Below, piece after piece: positions 26,963 to 35,200 of a DNA stretch of 64,000 bases (positions are counted from its first letter, which is position 1; every line of letters begins with the position of its first letter). The notes under the pieces were generated by a model that saw only the letters and a program-made list of their open reading frames with translations, did not search any database and was not told the origin of the DNA. This DNA comes from Flavobacterium sp. LHD-85 (GTDB taxonomy: Bacteria; Bacteroidota; Bacteroidia; Flavobacteriales; Flavobacteriaceae): assembly GCF_030929595.1 (NCBI RefSeq), contig NZ_JAVFVR010000004.1, positions 1 to 64,000 of the forward strand, in the 5' to 3' direction. The position numbers and the translations under genes were made by a program.

Positions 26963-27916
26963 TTATATTTTTTTAAGAATCTTCTGCAACACTAATTGTG
27001 CTGAATACGTTCTGTTATTCGCTTGTTCGATTACGATTGAATTTTCTCCATCTAAAACTTCATCGCTTACAATAACGTTACGACGAACTGGAAGACAGTG
27101 CATGAATTTTCCGTTGTTGGTTAAAGCCATTTTTTCGGCAGTAACTGTCCAGTTTGGATCGCTGTTGGTTACTTTTCCGTAATCATTGAAATTACTCCAG
27201 TTTTTTACGTAAACGAAATCGGCATTTTCAAACGCTTTGTTTTGATCGTATTCTATTTTGCAATCTAGTGTGATTTCCGAACTCAATTCGTAACCTTCTG
27301 GATGAGTAATTACAAAATCCATATCTTTCTGCATCTGCATCATTTCTACAAATGAATTAGCAACTGCCTGCGGTAACGCTTTTGGATGCGGCGCCCAAGA
27401 AAGAACCACCTTTGGTTTATCTTTGTGCCTAGGTTTGAATTCTTCCATCGTAATAGCATCTGCCAACGACTGTAATGGATGACGGATAGCGCTTTCCATA
27501 TTCACGATTGGCACTGTCGCATATTTCAAAAATCCTGAAATTACAGTTTCCTGATAATCTTTTTCTTTGTCTACCAAACCAGCAAAAGCACGGATTGCAA
27601 TAATATCACAGTATTGAGAAACTACTTCTGCCGCTTCTTTAATATGTTCTGAAGCACCAGAATTCATCACAGCTCCGTCTTCGAATTCTAATGTCCATCC
27701 TTCGTTGGTAAAGTTCATTACCATAACGTTCATTCCTAAGTTCATTGCCGCTTTTTGAGTACTCAAACGCGTTCTTAAACTCGGGTTGAAGAATAACATT
27801 CCTAGAGTTTTATTTTTCCCTAAACTTTGATTTTTAAGCGGATTTTTTTTGATTTTAATCGCTTGTTTTACCCATTTTGATAATGAGTTGATATCTTTTA
27901 TTGAAATATAGTTCAT
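26963..27916 (-). CDS. argF': N-acyl-ornithine carbamoyltransferase (ArgF'-type)
   Basis: The 317-residue protein is a transcarbamylase of the acetyl/succinyl-ornithine class, not classical ornithine transcarbamylase. It transfers carbamoyl phosphate to N-acylated ornithine. The carbamoyl-phosphate site FFNPSLRTRLSTQKAA, MESAIRHPLQSLADA and the C-terminal MHCLPVRRNVIVSDE motif are visible. The Bacteroides fragilis homologue uses N-succinyl-ornithine; Xanthomonas enzymes use N-acetyl. Which substrate this one takes cannot be settled by eye. ArgE must then deacylate the citrulline product. Confidence 0.9.
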   Translation of the reverse strand: MNYISIKDINSLSKWVKQAIKIKKNPLKNQSLGKNKTLGMLFFNPSLRTRLSTQKAAMNLGMNVMVMNFTNEGWTLEFEDGAVMNSGASEHIKEAAEVVSQYCDIIAIRAFAGLVDKEKDYQETVISGFLKYATVPIVNMESAIRHPLQSLADAITMEEFKPRHKDKPKVVLSWAPHPKALPQAVANSFVEMMQMQKDMDFVITHPEGYELSSEITLDCKIEYDQNKAFENADFVYVKNWSNFNDYGKVTNSDPNWTVTAEKMALTNNGKFMHCLPVRRNVIVSDEVLDGENSIVIEQANNRTYSAQLVLQKILKKI

Positions 27917-27936
27917 TTGTTTTCTTTTGTTTTTTT

Positions 27937-28626
27937 TTAATCAATCTTCTTGTAATATGTTTTCTTTTTTCCCAGATAAGCTTCTTCAGCTTCAAAAGTA
28001 ATTGGATACAACTTTCTGCCTTTTATAAACAATAATTTTGTCATCCAGCTTACCATAGGATTTTTATCTTCAGCATCACTTTCTGACACAAAAATCTCAA
28101 TATTATTTGTATCTAATTTTGGATAAAAAGTATTTTCAACTAAGCCACTCTTATCATCGTCTAAATGAAAAAAATCTTTAATTTTTATTTTCTTAATTTC
28201 TATTTTAGGTAAAATTAAAACACCAGATTGATCTGTTTCAATATATTCTCCGTCATTAATCGAAACTTTCCATTGTATTTTCGAATCTTCTCCACTCTCA
28301 CCAATTTTATAAACCTGCTGATAAACAATCGAAATTCTAGTTGAATTTAAATTTCTGTCATTGGTTTCTAATATTTTTGTAGGTCTGGAAAAATAAACCT
28401 TATCAGGAGTTAATTTCAGTGTATCCTTAACCTTTAAATATTTACCTTTTATAATTCCTCTTCCTAATATATCCTGACTATAATGAAATTCAAAAGTGCC
28501 CGTTTTATAAAATTGATAAGCAAAACAATTTGGACCTACCTTACATATTTCATGTCTAAATTTCCCATCAATCTGAGCATTCAGCTTCAATGAAAAGATT
28601 ACTAATATTAAGGTAATTACTTTCAT
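27937..28626 (-). CDS. Secreted protein of unknown function inside the arginine cluster
   Basis: The 229-residue protein has a short signal peptide (ILVIFSLKLNAQID, cleavage near 18) and a beta-rich body with no recognised motif. Two cysteines lie early (EICKVGPNCFAYQF). It sits between proB and argF', with 20 bases to the next gene and seven bases after its upstream neighbour, so it is likely co-transcribed with arginine and proline biosynthetic genes. Such an exported protein has no obvious place in that pathway. Its AT content appears like that of its neighbours. Confidence 0.75.
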   Translation of the reverse strand: MKVITLILVIFSLKLNAQIDGKFRHEICKVGPNCFAYQFYKTGTFEFHYSQDILGRGIIKGKYLKVKDTLKLTPDKVYFSRPTKILETNDRNLNSTRISIVYQQVYKIGESGEDSKIQWKVSINDGEYIETDQSGVLILPKIEIKKIKIKDFFHLDDDKSGLVENTFYPKLDTNNIEIFVSESDAEDKNPMVSWMTKLLFIKGRKLYPITFEAEEAYLGKKKTYYKKID

Positions 28627-28633
28627 ATTTTAA

Positions 28634-29392
28634 TTACAATATCTTAGTAAAAGGAATTTCATCTTTCAATGCTTTTAAAATAAAATTATCATTTAATCCA
28701 TTTACAATCCAAGTTTCGATATTCGCTGCTTTTGAAATCGCGGCTGCTTCTATTTTAGACTGCATTCCTCCTGTTCCGTGTGATGATTTTGAATCTCCGA
28801 TTTCTTTTTCAAGCGATTTCAAATCATTTACCAATTTGATCGTTTCCGGATTCTCATCGTGAATTGAATCTTTCGTATAAATTCCGTTTGTATTGGTGGC
28901 AATTATCAGAATATCAACATTTAAAAGAACCGCTGTTAAAGCCGCTAATTTGTCATTATCACCAAACCGAATCTCATCTGTTGCAACGGTATCATTTTCA
29001 TTGATAATCGGAATGTAATTATTTTTAACCAGTACATTAATGGTATTTACAATGTTCTTTTTGGTCTGTTCTTTTTCGAAATCCGAATAAGAAAGTAAAC
29101 ACTGCGAAGTATTTAATCCTAAATCTTTAAAGTTTTCATTGTAAATCCGCATTAAATGAGGTTGCCCGATTGAAGCTAAAGCCTGTTTTACAAAAACATC
29201 TTTGTCTTGATTGTCCAATTTTACAAACTGCTTTGCTGCCGCAATTGCTCCTGAACTCACTATGATAAACTCATACTCGTCGTTTAAAGCGGCAATCTGT
29301 ATTCCGAGGTCTTCAATCTTTCCCCGCGAAATATGATTGGTTTCTTTGGTTAAAGTATTACTTCCTATTTTTAATAAAATCCGTTTTTTCAT
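28634..29392 (-). CDS. proB: Glutamate 5-kinase (short form without PUA domain)
   Basis: ProB makes gamma-glutamyl phosphate, the first step of proline synthesis. The start at 29392 gives MKKRILLKIGSNTLTK and 252 residues. The amino-acid-kinase domain is complete: IIVSSGAIAAAKQ, PIINENDTVATDEIRFGDND and GTGGMQSKIEAAAISKAA. The C-terminal PUA domain of the E. coli enzyme is absent. The longer frame to 29425 is rejected because its extra codons are a TTTGCCACAAAGGCGC-type repeat. proA lies directly upstream. Confidence 0.93.
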   Translation of the reverse strand: MKKRILLKIGSNTLTKETNHISRGKIEDLGIQIAALNDEYEFIIVSSGAIAAAKQFVKLDNQDKDVFVKQALASIGQPHLMRIYNENFKDLGLNTSQCLLSYSDFEKEQTKKNIVNTINVLVKNNYIPIINENDTVATDEIRFGDNDKLAALTAVLLNVDILIIATNTNGIYTKDSIHDENPETIKLVNDLKSLEKEIGDSKSSHGTGGMQSKIEAAAISKAANIETWIVNGLNDNFILKALKDEIPFTKIL

Positions 29393-29497
29393 CTTGTAAT
29401 TTGCCACAAAGGCGCTAAGGCACAAAGTTTTTTTTAAAATCTAATAAGGCTTCAACTTTTTTAATTCTCTAATTGACACATTATCTAATTATCTCAA

Positions 29498-30691
29498 TTA
29501 CCTAATCTGTCCTTCTCCGTAAACATACCATTTGTTTGTTACGAGATGTTGAAGACCAATTGGACCACGTTGATGCAATTTATCAGTACTTATGGCTAAT
29601 TCTCCACCAAGACCAAATTGTCCGCCATCTGTGAAACGGGTTGAAGCATTTTGGTAAACAGCCGCGGCATCGATTGATTCCATAAACTGCTGTGCAACTT
29701 CATCATCTCTAGTTATAATTGCTGCAGAATGTCCTCCGCAGTACTTATTGATCTTATCAATAGCATGTTCCTGAGAATCGATGGTTCCGATTACGATTTT
29801 ATAATCCAGAAATTCTTCGTACCAAATATCTTCGTTTTCGATTGTTTTAGTGTTTTCGAAATACTCTAACGATTTATCTACAATAACCTCCACTTTTGAT
29901 TCTATTAACTCTTCAATCAGCATCGCTGCGAAACCTTCAAAATTGGGCAGTTTAGAATCTATTAAAACTTTATCTAGAGCATTACAAGCCGAAATTTTAG
30001 ATGTTTTAGCATTCAAAATCACTTTTAGAGCCAAATCAGTATCTGCTTTTTCATGAACGTAAACAAAATTATTCCCTCGTCCGCTTACAATTACGGGGCA
30101 AGTTGCATGTGCTTTTACAAACTCAATTAGTTTTTCTCCACCTCTTGGTACAATTAAATCAACTTTTTGAGTTGGTTTTTCTAAAAAAGCTTGAGTTTCT
30201 GTTCTGTTGTAATTCAGATATTCAACCCAATCTTTTGAAACTCCGTTTTCTTCTAAAGCTTTATGCCAAAGACTTACGATTTTTAAATTCGATTTTAAAG
30301 ACTCTTTTCCTCCTTTTAATAAAATCTTATTTCCAGATTTAAAAGCAATTCCGCCCGCTTCAATTGTAACGTCTGGACGAGATTCGTAAATGATTAAAAT
30401 CGTTCCAAAAGCAGCGGTTTTATTCACCACTTTTATTCCATTATCATGTGTAAAATGAAAACGCTCCACGCCAACGGGATCTTCCTGAGAAGCTAATTGA
30501 TTTAATGATAAAATCATCTCATCGACTTTTTTATCATCTACTTTTAAGCGTTCTTCCATCGCTAAATCTGAGCCGTCGTAATCTGATAAATCTTCTTGAT
30601 TGGTCAAGATTATCTGATTCCGCTCCTGCTCGACCAGCTTTGCCATAGTCCGCAAAACCGCATTACGTGTTTCAATTGATAATGGTTTCAT
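29498..30691 (-). CDS. proA: Gamma-glutamyl phosphate reductase
   Basis: ProA reduces gamma-glutamyl phosphate to glutamate semialdehyde with NADPH. The 397-residue aldehyde-dehydrogenase-fold protein shows ILIIYESRPDVTIEAGGIAF, LIVPRGGEKLIEFV, the catalytic-cysteine segment AKTSKISACNALDKVL and the C-terminal LGGELAISTDKLHQRGP. Together with proB it makes proline precursors. Co-location with arg genes links the two glutamate-derived pathways. Confidence 0.95.
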   Translation of the reverse strand: MKPLSIETRNAVLRTMAKLVEQERNQIILTNQEDLSDYDGSDLAMEERLKVDDKKVDEMILSLNQLASQEDPVGVERFHFTHDNGIKVVNKTAAFGTILIIYESRPDVTIEAGGIAFKSGNKILLKGGKESLKSNLKIVSLWHKALEENGVSKDWVEYLNYNRTETQAFLEKPTQKVDLIVPRGGEKLIEFVKAHATCPVIVSGRGNNFVYVHEKADTDLALKVILNAKTSKISACNALDKVLIDSKLPNFEGFAAMLIEELIESKVEVIVDKSLEYFENTKTIENEDIWYEEFLDYKIVIGTIDSQEHAIDKINKYCGGHSAAIITRDDEVAQQFMESIDAAAVYQNASTRFTDGGQFGLGGELAISTDKLHQRGPIGLQHLVTNKWYVYGEGQIR

Positions 30692-30745
30692 AATTTCAAG
30701 TGGGTTGGTTGTTTTTTGGTTGTTTCTTTTTCGGAAACTTTATTT

Positions 30746-30780
30746 TAAACCTGACGGGTTTTGGAAACCCGTCAGGTTTA
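30746..30780. repeat. Perfect inverted repeat in the argD-proA gap
   Basis: TAAACCTGACGGGTTT (30746-30761) and AAACCCGTCAGGTTTA (30765-30780) are 16-bp perfect arms with a TGG loop. The repeat is related to the one at 24703-24735. Without a T-run it is not an ordinary terminator. Confidence 0.9.
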
Positions 30781-30790
30781 ATATTGAGAA

Positions 30791-31930
30791 TTAGTTTTTT
30801 AATTCTTCTAAACTTTCTTTTAAAGCTTTTACAAACGTATCAATATCAGCTTTTTTTACAGTTAAAGGCGGTAAAATTCTTAATAGATTTTTATTGTTTG
30901 CGCTTCCTGTAAAAATGTGCTTTTCGATGATTAGTTTCTTTCTTAAAGCTGCAACATCAAAATCAAACTCTACTCCTAGCATTAATCCTTTTCCTTTTAC
31001 TTGTTTAATGCCTTCAACATCTTTGATTTTTTCTAAGAAATATTCATAAACTTCGTTTACATTTTTCTGTAAATCAAACTTTTCAATTACATCTAAAACT
31101 GCAATTCCTGCGGCACAAGATAAGTGGCTTCCGCCAAAAGTAGTTCCTAATAATCCGAAACTTGCTTCGAATTTTGGAGAGATTAAAATGGCTCCAACCG
31201 GAAATCCGTTCCCCATTCCTTTTGCAACTGAAATAATATCAGCGTTAATTCCGTGATGTTGGAACGCGAAGAATTTTCCGCTTCTTCCATATCCTGACTG
31301 AACTTCATCTAAAATTAAAACGACATCATGTTTTTTACATGCTTTTTCTAAAGCTTGGAAAAATTCAGTTGTTCCTTGGTCTAAACCGCCAACTCCTTGA
31401 ATCCCTTCGATAATTACTGCTGTAACATCACCTTTAGCTAATTCAGCTTCAACTAATTCGATTTGATTTAAGGGTAAAAAAGTAACTACTTGTTGCGCAT
31501 TTATTGGAGCAACAATCTTTTTATTATCTGTAACTGCAACTGCCGCAGAAGTTCTTCCGTGGAAAGAATTATCAAAAGCCACAACTCTTGATTTTCCGTT
31601 ATGGAAAGAAGCTAATTTTAATGCATTTTCGTTTGCTTCAGCTCCAGAACTGCATAAAAACAATTCGTAATCTTCAAGACCTGAAAGTTTTCCTAATTTC
31701 TGAGCCAATTCAACCTGTAAAGGATTTTGAATAGCATTAGAATAAAATCCTAAATTATCTATCTGATTTTTAAGTCTTGCTACATAATCTGGCTGTGTGT
31801 GCCCTATAGAAATCACACCATGTCCGCTGTATAAATCTAAATATTCTACTCCTTTGTCGTCAATAATGGTACAATCTACTGCTTTTACTGGAGTTATGTC
31901 GTATAATGGGTAAACGTTGAATAAGTTCAT
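30791..31930 (-). CDS. argD: N-acylornithine aminotransferase
   Basis: ArgD is a PLP aminotransferase that converts N-acyl-glutamate semialdehyde to N-acyl-ornithine. The 379-residue class III protein shows YLDLYSGHGVISIGHTQPDY, FLCSSGAEANENALKLA, NSFHGRTSAAVAVT, the Asp of LILDEVQSGYGRSGKFFAFQ and the PLP-lysine motif SVAKGMGNGFPVGAIL. ArgD enzymes often accept succinyl as well as acetyl substrates, consistent with the ArgF' question. Confidence 0.94.
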   Translation of the reverse strand: MNLFNVYPLYDITPVKAVDCTIIDDKGVEYLDLYSGHGVISIGHTQPDYVARLKNQIDNLGFYSNAIQNPLQVELAQKLGKLSGLEDYELFLCSSGAEANENALKLASFHNGKSRVVAFDNSFHGRTSAAVAVTDNKKIVAPINAQQVVTFLPLNQIELVEAELAKGDVTAVIIEGIQGVGGLDQGTTEFFQALEKACKKHDVVLILDEVQSGYGRSGKFFAFQHHGINADIISVAKGMGNGFPVGAILISPKFEASFGLLGTTFGGSHLSCAAGIAVLDVIEKFDLQKNVNEVYEYFLEKIKDVEGIKQVKGKGLMLGVEFDFDVAALRKKLIIEKHIFTGSANNKNLLRILPPLTVKKADIDTFVKALKESLEELKN

Positions 31931-31948
31931 TTTTTGTTTTGTTTAATT

Positions 31949-31996
31949 GTTTAATCGTTGATTTGTTTAATCGATTAACCGAATTAACGATTAAAC
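31949..31996. repeat. Inverted GTTTAATCGTT repeat between argC and argD
   Basis: GTTTAATCGTT (31949-31959) and AACGATTAAAC (31986-31996) are perfect 11-bp arms. Further overlapping TTAATCGATTAA palindromes lie between them. They occupy most of the 80-base gap. Confidence 0.8.
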
Positions 31997-32010
31997 GGTT
32001 AACCAACAAT

Positions 32011-32988
32011 CTAAAATCCGCTTGGTTTCAAATGTAAACCTGTGGTTTCTTCTAATCCGAACATTAAATTCATGTTTTGAATTGCTTGTCCTGAAGCACC
32101 TTTGGTTAAGTTATCGATAATTGATGTTATGAGAACCCGGTTTCCTTTTTTCAATAAACTAATGATACATTTATTCGTTTGCACCACTTGTTTCATGTTG
32201 ATGTTTGTTGTGGTGATGGTTACGAAAGGTTCGTTTTTATAGAACTCTTCGTATTTAGCAACCAATTGCTCCAAACTATCATCACATAATGTATATAATG
32301 TTGCAAAAATTCCTCTTGGAAAATCTCCTCTGTTCGGAATAAAAAGCAATTCGCTGTCAAAATCATCCTGCAATTGCACCAAACTTTCTGAAATTTCTCC
32401 TAAATGCTGGTGTTCAAAAGCTTTATAATGCGACATATTATTGTTTCTCCAACTGAAATGAGAAGTTTCAGAAAGACTTACTCCTGCTCCTGTGCTTCCT
32501 GTTGTAGCGTTAATATGTACATCATTATTCAGCAAATTATGTTTTGCTAAAGGCAATAGAGCCAACTGAATAGCAGTTGCAAAACAACCTGGATTTGCGA
32601 CATAATTTGTCTTTTTGATTTCCGCTTTATTGATTTCAGGCAATCCGTAAATAAAATCTTTTCCTTCAAAATGAGCATCTTTGTTCAATCTGAAATCATT
32701 TCCTAAATCAATGATTTTAGTATGACTCGCAAACTGATTTTCTTTCAAAAATGAAATCGATTTTCCGTGACCTAAACACAAGAAAACAACATTCACATTT
32801 GGGTTGATTTCAGCTGTGAAATTCATTTCGATATCACCCATCAAATCGTGGTGCGCTACTGAAAGCGGTTTCCCTGCGTTTGTGGTACTGTAAACAAAAT
32901 CAATGTTTACTTTTGGGTGATACATTAAAATTCTGATGAGTTCTCCAGCCGTGTAGCCCGAACCACCAATAATTCCGACATTAATCAT
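32011..32988 (-). CDS. argC: N-acetyl-gamma-glutamyl-phosphate reductase
   Basis: ArgC reduces N-acyl-glutamyl phosphate to the semialdehyde. The 325-residue protein has the NAD(P) motif GIIGGSGYTAGELIRIL, the active-site cysteine in YVANPGCFATAIQL and the catalytic-His region SHYKAFEHQHLGEI. Its start overlaps the argG stop by eight bases, so the two are translationally coupled. Confidence 0.95.
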   Translation of the reverse strand: MINVGIIGGSGYTAGELIRILMYHPKVNIDFVYSTTNAGKPLSVAHHDLMGDIEMNFTAEINPNVNVVFLCLGHGKSISFLKENQFASHTKIIDLGNDFRLNKDAHFEGKDFIYGLPEINKAEIKKTNYVANPGCFATAIQLALLPLAKHNLLNNDVHINATTGSTGAGVSLSETSHFSWRNNNMSHYKAFEHQHLGEISESLVQLQDDFDSELLFIPNRGDFPRGIFATLYTLCDDSLEQLVAKYEEFYKNEPFVTITTTNINMKQVVQTNKCIISLLKKGNRVLITSIIDNLTKGASGQAIQNMNLMFGLEETTGLHLKPSGF

Positions 32989-34174
32989 GATCTAATTTGT
33001 TTACAGATGAGAATATGTTTTGTGCATTTCCTAAAATCTTAATAAATCCTTTTGCATCGTCAGATGTCCAAGCATTGTTCATTTCTCCGTATTGACCGAA
33101 ACCTGTGTTCATCAAATCGTTTTCAGATTCGATTCCGTCAAGTGAGAAATGGTATGGTTTTAATGAAACGGTTACCGTTCCGTTTACTGTTTTTTGAGTG
33201 TCTTGCAAGAAAGTTTCAATGTTTCTCATCACTGGATCTAAGAACTGACCTTCGTGAAATAACATTCCGTACCAGTTTCCTAATTGTTCTTTCCAGTATT
33301 GCTGCCATTTTCCAAGAGTATGTTTCTCTAATAAATGGTGCGCTTTAATGATAATTAACGGAGCAGCGGCTTCAAAACCAACTCTTCCTTTAATTCCGAT
33401 AATCGTATCTCCCACGTGAATATCTCTACCAATTGCATAAGCACTAGCCAATTTTTCAAGAGCTACAATATTGTTTGATGGTTTATCTGTTTTTCCGTTT
33501 AAACCAACTAATTCTCCCTGTTCAAAATGAAGCGTTACTTTTTCTTCACCATCTTTTTGCAATTGCGAAGGATAAGCTTCACTTGGCAATGGCTGACTTG
33601 AAGTTAAAGTTTCTTTTCCACCAACACTTGTTCCCCAAAGTCCTTTATTGATAGAATATTGCGCTTTTTCCCAAGAATAGTGAACTCCGTTTTGAGCCAA
33701 ATAATCCACTTCTTCTTGTCTTGAAAGTTTTAAATCTCTAATTGGTGTAATAATTTCAATTTCTGGAGCAATCGTTTGGAAAATCAAATCGAAACGAATT
33801 TGGTCATTTCCTGCACCAGTACTTCCGTGAGCGATTGCAGTTGCTCCTACTTTTTTTGCATATTTTATAGCTTCTATTGCCTGAAAAACACGTTCTGCAC
33901 TTACTGATAACGGGTAAGTATTGTTTTTTAATACGTTTCCAAAAATCAGATATTTAATAGCTTTATCGTAATATTTATCTAATATTGTTAAGTTGGCATG
34001 TTGTGCACTTCCTAACTCATAAGCTCTTTTTTCAATAGCTGTTAATTCTTCAGCAGAAAATCCTCCTGTATCTACCAGAACAGTATGAACTTCGTATCCT
34101 TTTTCATTTTTTAAATATTTCAAACAATACGAGGTATCTAATCCTCCGCTATAAGCTAATACTACTTTTTTCAT
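32981..34174 (-). CDS. argG: Argininosuccinate synthase
   Basis: ArgG joins citrulline and aspartate using ATP. The 397-residue protein carries the PP-loop VVLAYSGGLDTSYCLKYL near the N-terminus, AIAHGSTGAGNDQIRFDL and YSINKGLWGTSVGGKETL (substrate loop). It is the second gene of the cluster, after the GNAT gene, and overlaps argC by eight bases. Confidence 0.96.
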   Translation of the reverse strand: MKKVVLAYSGGLDTSYCLKYLKNEKGYEVHTVLVDTGGFSAEELTAIEKRAYELGSAQHANLTILDKYYDKAIKYLIFGNVLKNNTYPLSVSAERVFQAIEAIKYAKKVGATAIAHGSTGAGNDQIRFDLIFQTIAPEIEIITPIRDLKLSRQEEVDYLAQNGVHYSWEKAQYSINKGLWGTSVGGKETLTSSQPLPSEAYPSQLQKDGEEKVTLHFEQGELVGLNGKTDKPSNNIVALEKLASAYAIGRDIHVGDTIIGIKGRVGFEAAAPLIIIKAHHLLEKHTLGKWQQYWKEQLGNWYGMLFHEGQFLDPVMRNIETFLQDTQKTVNGTVTVSLKPYHFSLDGIESENDLMNTGFGQYGEMNNAWTSDDAKGFIKILGNAQNIFSSVNKLDHD

Positions 34175-34236
34175 TTTTTATAATTTAGGCTAATACTTTC
34201 GTATGTAGCAGTTTGAGATTTTTTCTAATTAATTGG

Positions 34237-34872
34237 TTAAACAAAAAATGCAATTATTTTATTTAAAAATAAAGCTTGTTTTATTTTTCTAAGCCTGTTT
34301 AGAACTGCCTCGTTAAAAGGATGTCTTGGCGGTGTTTTTTGTTTTTCTTTTGGGTCGTATAGCATTCCTGTACAAAGGCACATTTTGTTTTCTTTGCTCT
34401 GTAGAATATGATAATTTGTACACGTTTTACAGCCTGCCCAAAAACTTGGATCGGTTGTCAATTCTGAGAAAGGGACTGGTTTATATCCTAGTTCAGAGTT
34501 AATTTTCATAACCGCCAAACCCGTTGTAATGCCAAAGATTTTAGCATCTGGAAATCTTTTTAAAGAATAATCAAAAACTTTCGATTTTATCTTTTTTGCC
34601 AAACCATGACTTCTATAATCTGGATGCACAATTAACCCAGAATGCGCAACGAATTTTCCGTGCTGCCAACTTTCTATGTAGCAAAAACCTGCAAATTTTC
34701 CGTCTGCCAAAGCAATCATTGCATCACCATTTGCCATTTTTTTCTGAATGTACTCAGGAGTTCTTTTAGCAATCCCCGTGCCTCTTAATAAGGCAGATGA
34801 TTCTATTGTATCGCAGATTTCCTGCGCATACTTAAAATGTTCTTCTTGAGTTACAACAATAGAGATCTTCAT
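34237..34872 (-). CDS. GNAT acyltransferase, first gene of the arginine cluster (probable N-acylglutamate synthase)
   Basis: The 211-residue protein has a GNAT core (about 20-150). HSGLIVHPDYRSHGLAKKIK carries the acetyl-CoA loop, and FGITTGLAVMKINSELGYKP follows. A four-cysteine segment (WAGCKTCTNYHILQSKENKM, then CLC) may bind a metal. No argA or argJ is in the cluster, and this gene leads it directly upstream of argG. The inferred job is making N-acetyl- or N-succinyl-glutamate. That assignment rests on context, since GNAT folds have many substrates. It is preceded by a ~320-base leader. Confidence 0.75.
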   Translation of the reverse strand: MKISIVVTQEEHFKYAQEICDTIESSALLRGTGIAKRTPEYIQKKMANGDAMIALADGKFAGFCYIESWQHGKFVAHSGLIVHPDYRSHGLAKKIKSKVFDYSLKRFPDAKIFGITTGLAVMKINSELGYKPVPFSELTTDPSFWAGCKTCTNYHILQSKENKMCLCTGMLYDPKEKQKTPPRHPFNEAVLNRLRKIKQALFLNKIIAFFV

Positions 34873-35028
34873 TTCAATTATTGAAGTTAGAGTTAAAAAT
34901 TAAAGCATATTGATTCGCTTGAAATCCCGAATTGAATCCAATAAAATTAAGCATAAAAGAAGTAACACTCTCAAAATCAAAAACTTGATTAAGAAAATTT
35001 ACAAAAAAATAAATAGTTTTAGGATGTG

Positions 35029-35045
35029 TTTGTCCAATGGACAAA
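35029..35045 (-). promoter_or_regulatory. Leader hairpin 2 (TTTGTCC-ATT-GGACAAA)
   Basis: This is a perfect 7-bp stem with a three-base loop in the leader RNA of the arginine cluster. Its arms match those of hairpin 1 at 35152-35166 (TTTGTC-ACG-GACAAA). The two hairpins could therefore exchange strands and act as alternative structures. Confidence 0.6.
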
Positions 35046-35108
35046 TTATGTGATTTCAAAATGAAAAATGGATATGAATAAATATACGGCTATAAAACTC
35101 AGTGAACA

Positions 35109-35195
35109 CTATATAGCTAGTGTCCGTACTTCGGGAGAAGTAATCGGTGAGTTTGTCCGTGACAAAGAAGTTATATGTAAACTTATTTTATTCAT
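35109..35195 (-). CDS. Candidate leader peptide of the arginine cluster (28 residues)
   Basis: The ATG at 35195 begins five bases after a TACTTTTG promoter box, so the transcript would be nearly leaderless. The frame encodes MNKISLHITSLSRTNS then PITSPEVRTLAI and stops at 35109. Both arginine codons are CGG, a codon expected to be uncommon in this AT-rich genome, and both lie in CACGGACA/TACGGACA contexts. Several hairpins lie in and just after the frame. Attenuation by ribosome stalling at scarce Arg-tRNA is inference. A 55-codon antisense frame overlaps (35074-35241, plus). Confidence 0.45.
   Translation of the reverse strand: MNKISLHITSLSRTNSPITSPEVRTLAI
35152..35166 (-). promoter_or_regulatory. 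Leader hairpin 1 (TTTGTC-ACG-GACAAA) within the leader frame
   Basis: This is a perfect 6-bp stem whose loop holds the first CGG arginine codon of the candidate leader peptide. Downstream in the same RNA, ACTTC-TCCC-GAAGT and ACACTA-GCTATA-TAGTGT can also form hairpins. AAACTCA can alternatively pair with TGAGTTT. Confidence 0.55.
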
Positions 35196-35200
35196 CGGTG

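Noticed and set aside
30746-30780. Inverted repeat considered as an intrinsic terminator inside the arginine cluster
   Set aside because: There is no T-run after the stem on the minus strand, and the genes on both sides belong to one pathway cluster.
34874-35059. 61-codon minus-strand frame just upstream of the GNAT gene
   Set aside because: It is Phe/Asn-rich with no family resemblance, lies within the leader and looks like AT-rich noise.
34873-35200. Arginine leader considered as a SAM, lysine or other known riboswitch
   Set aside because: No conserved core of a riboswitch class that I know is visible. A peptide/hairpin attenuator fits better.
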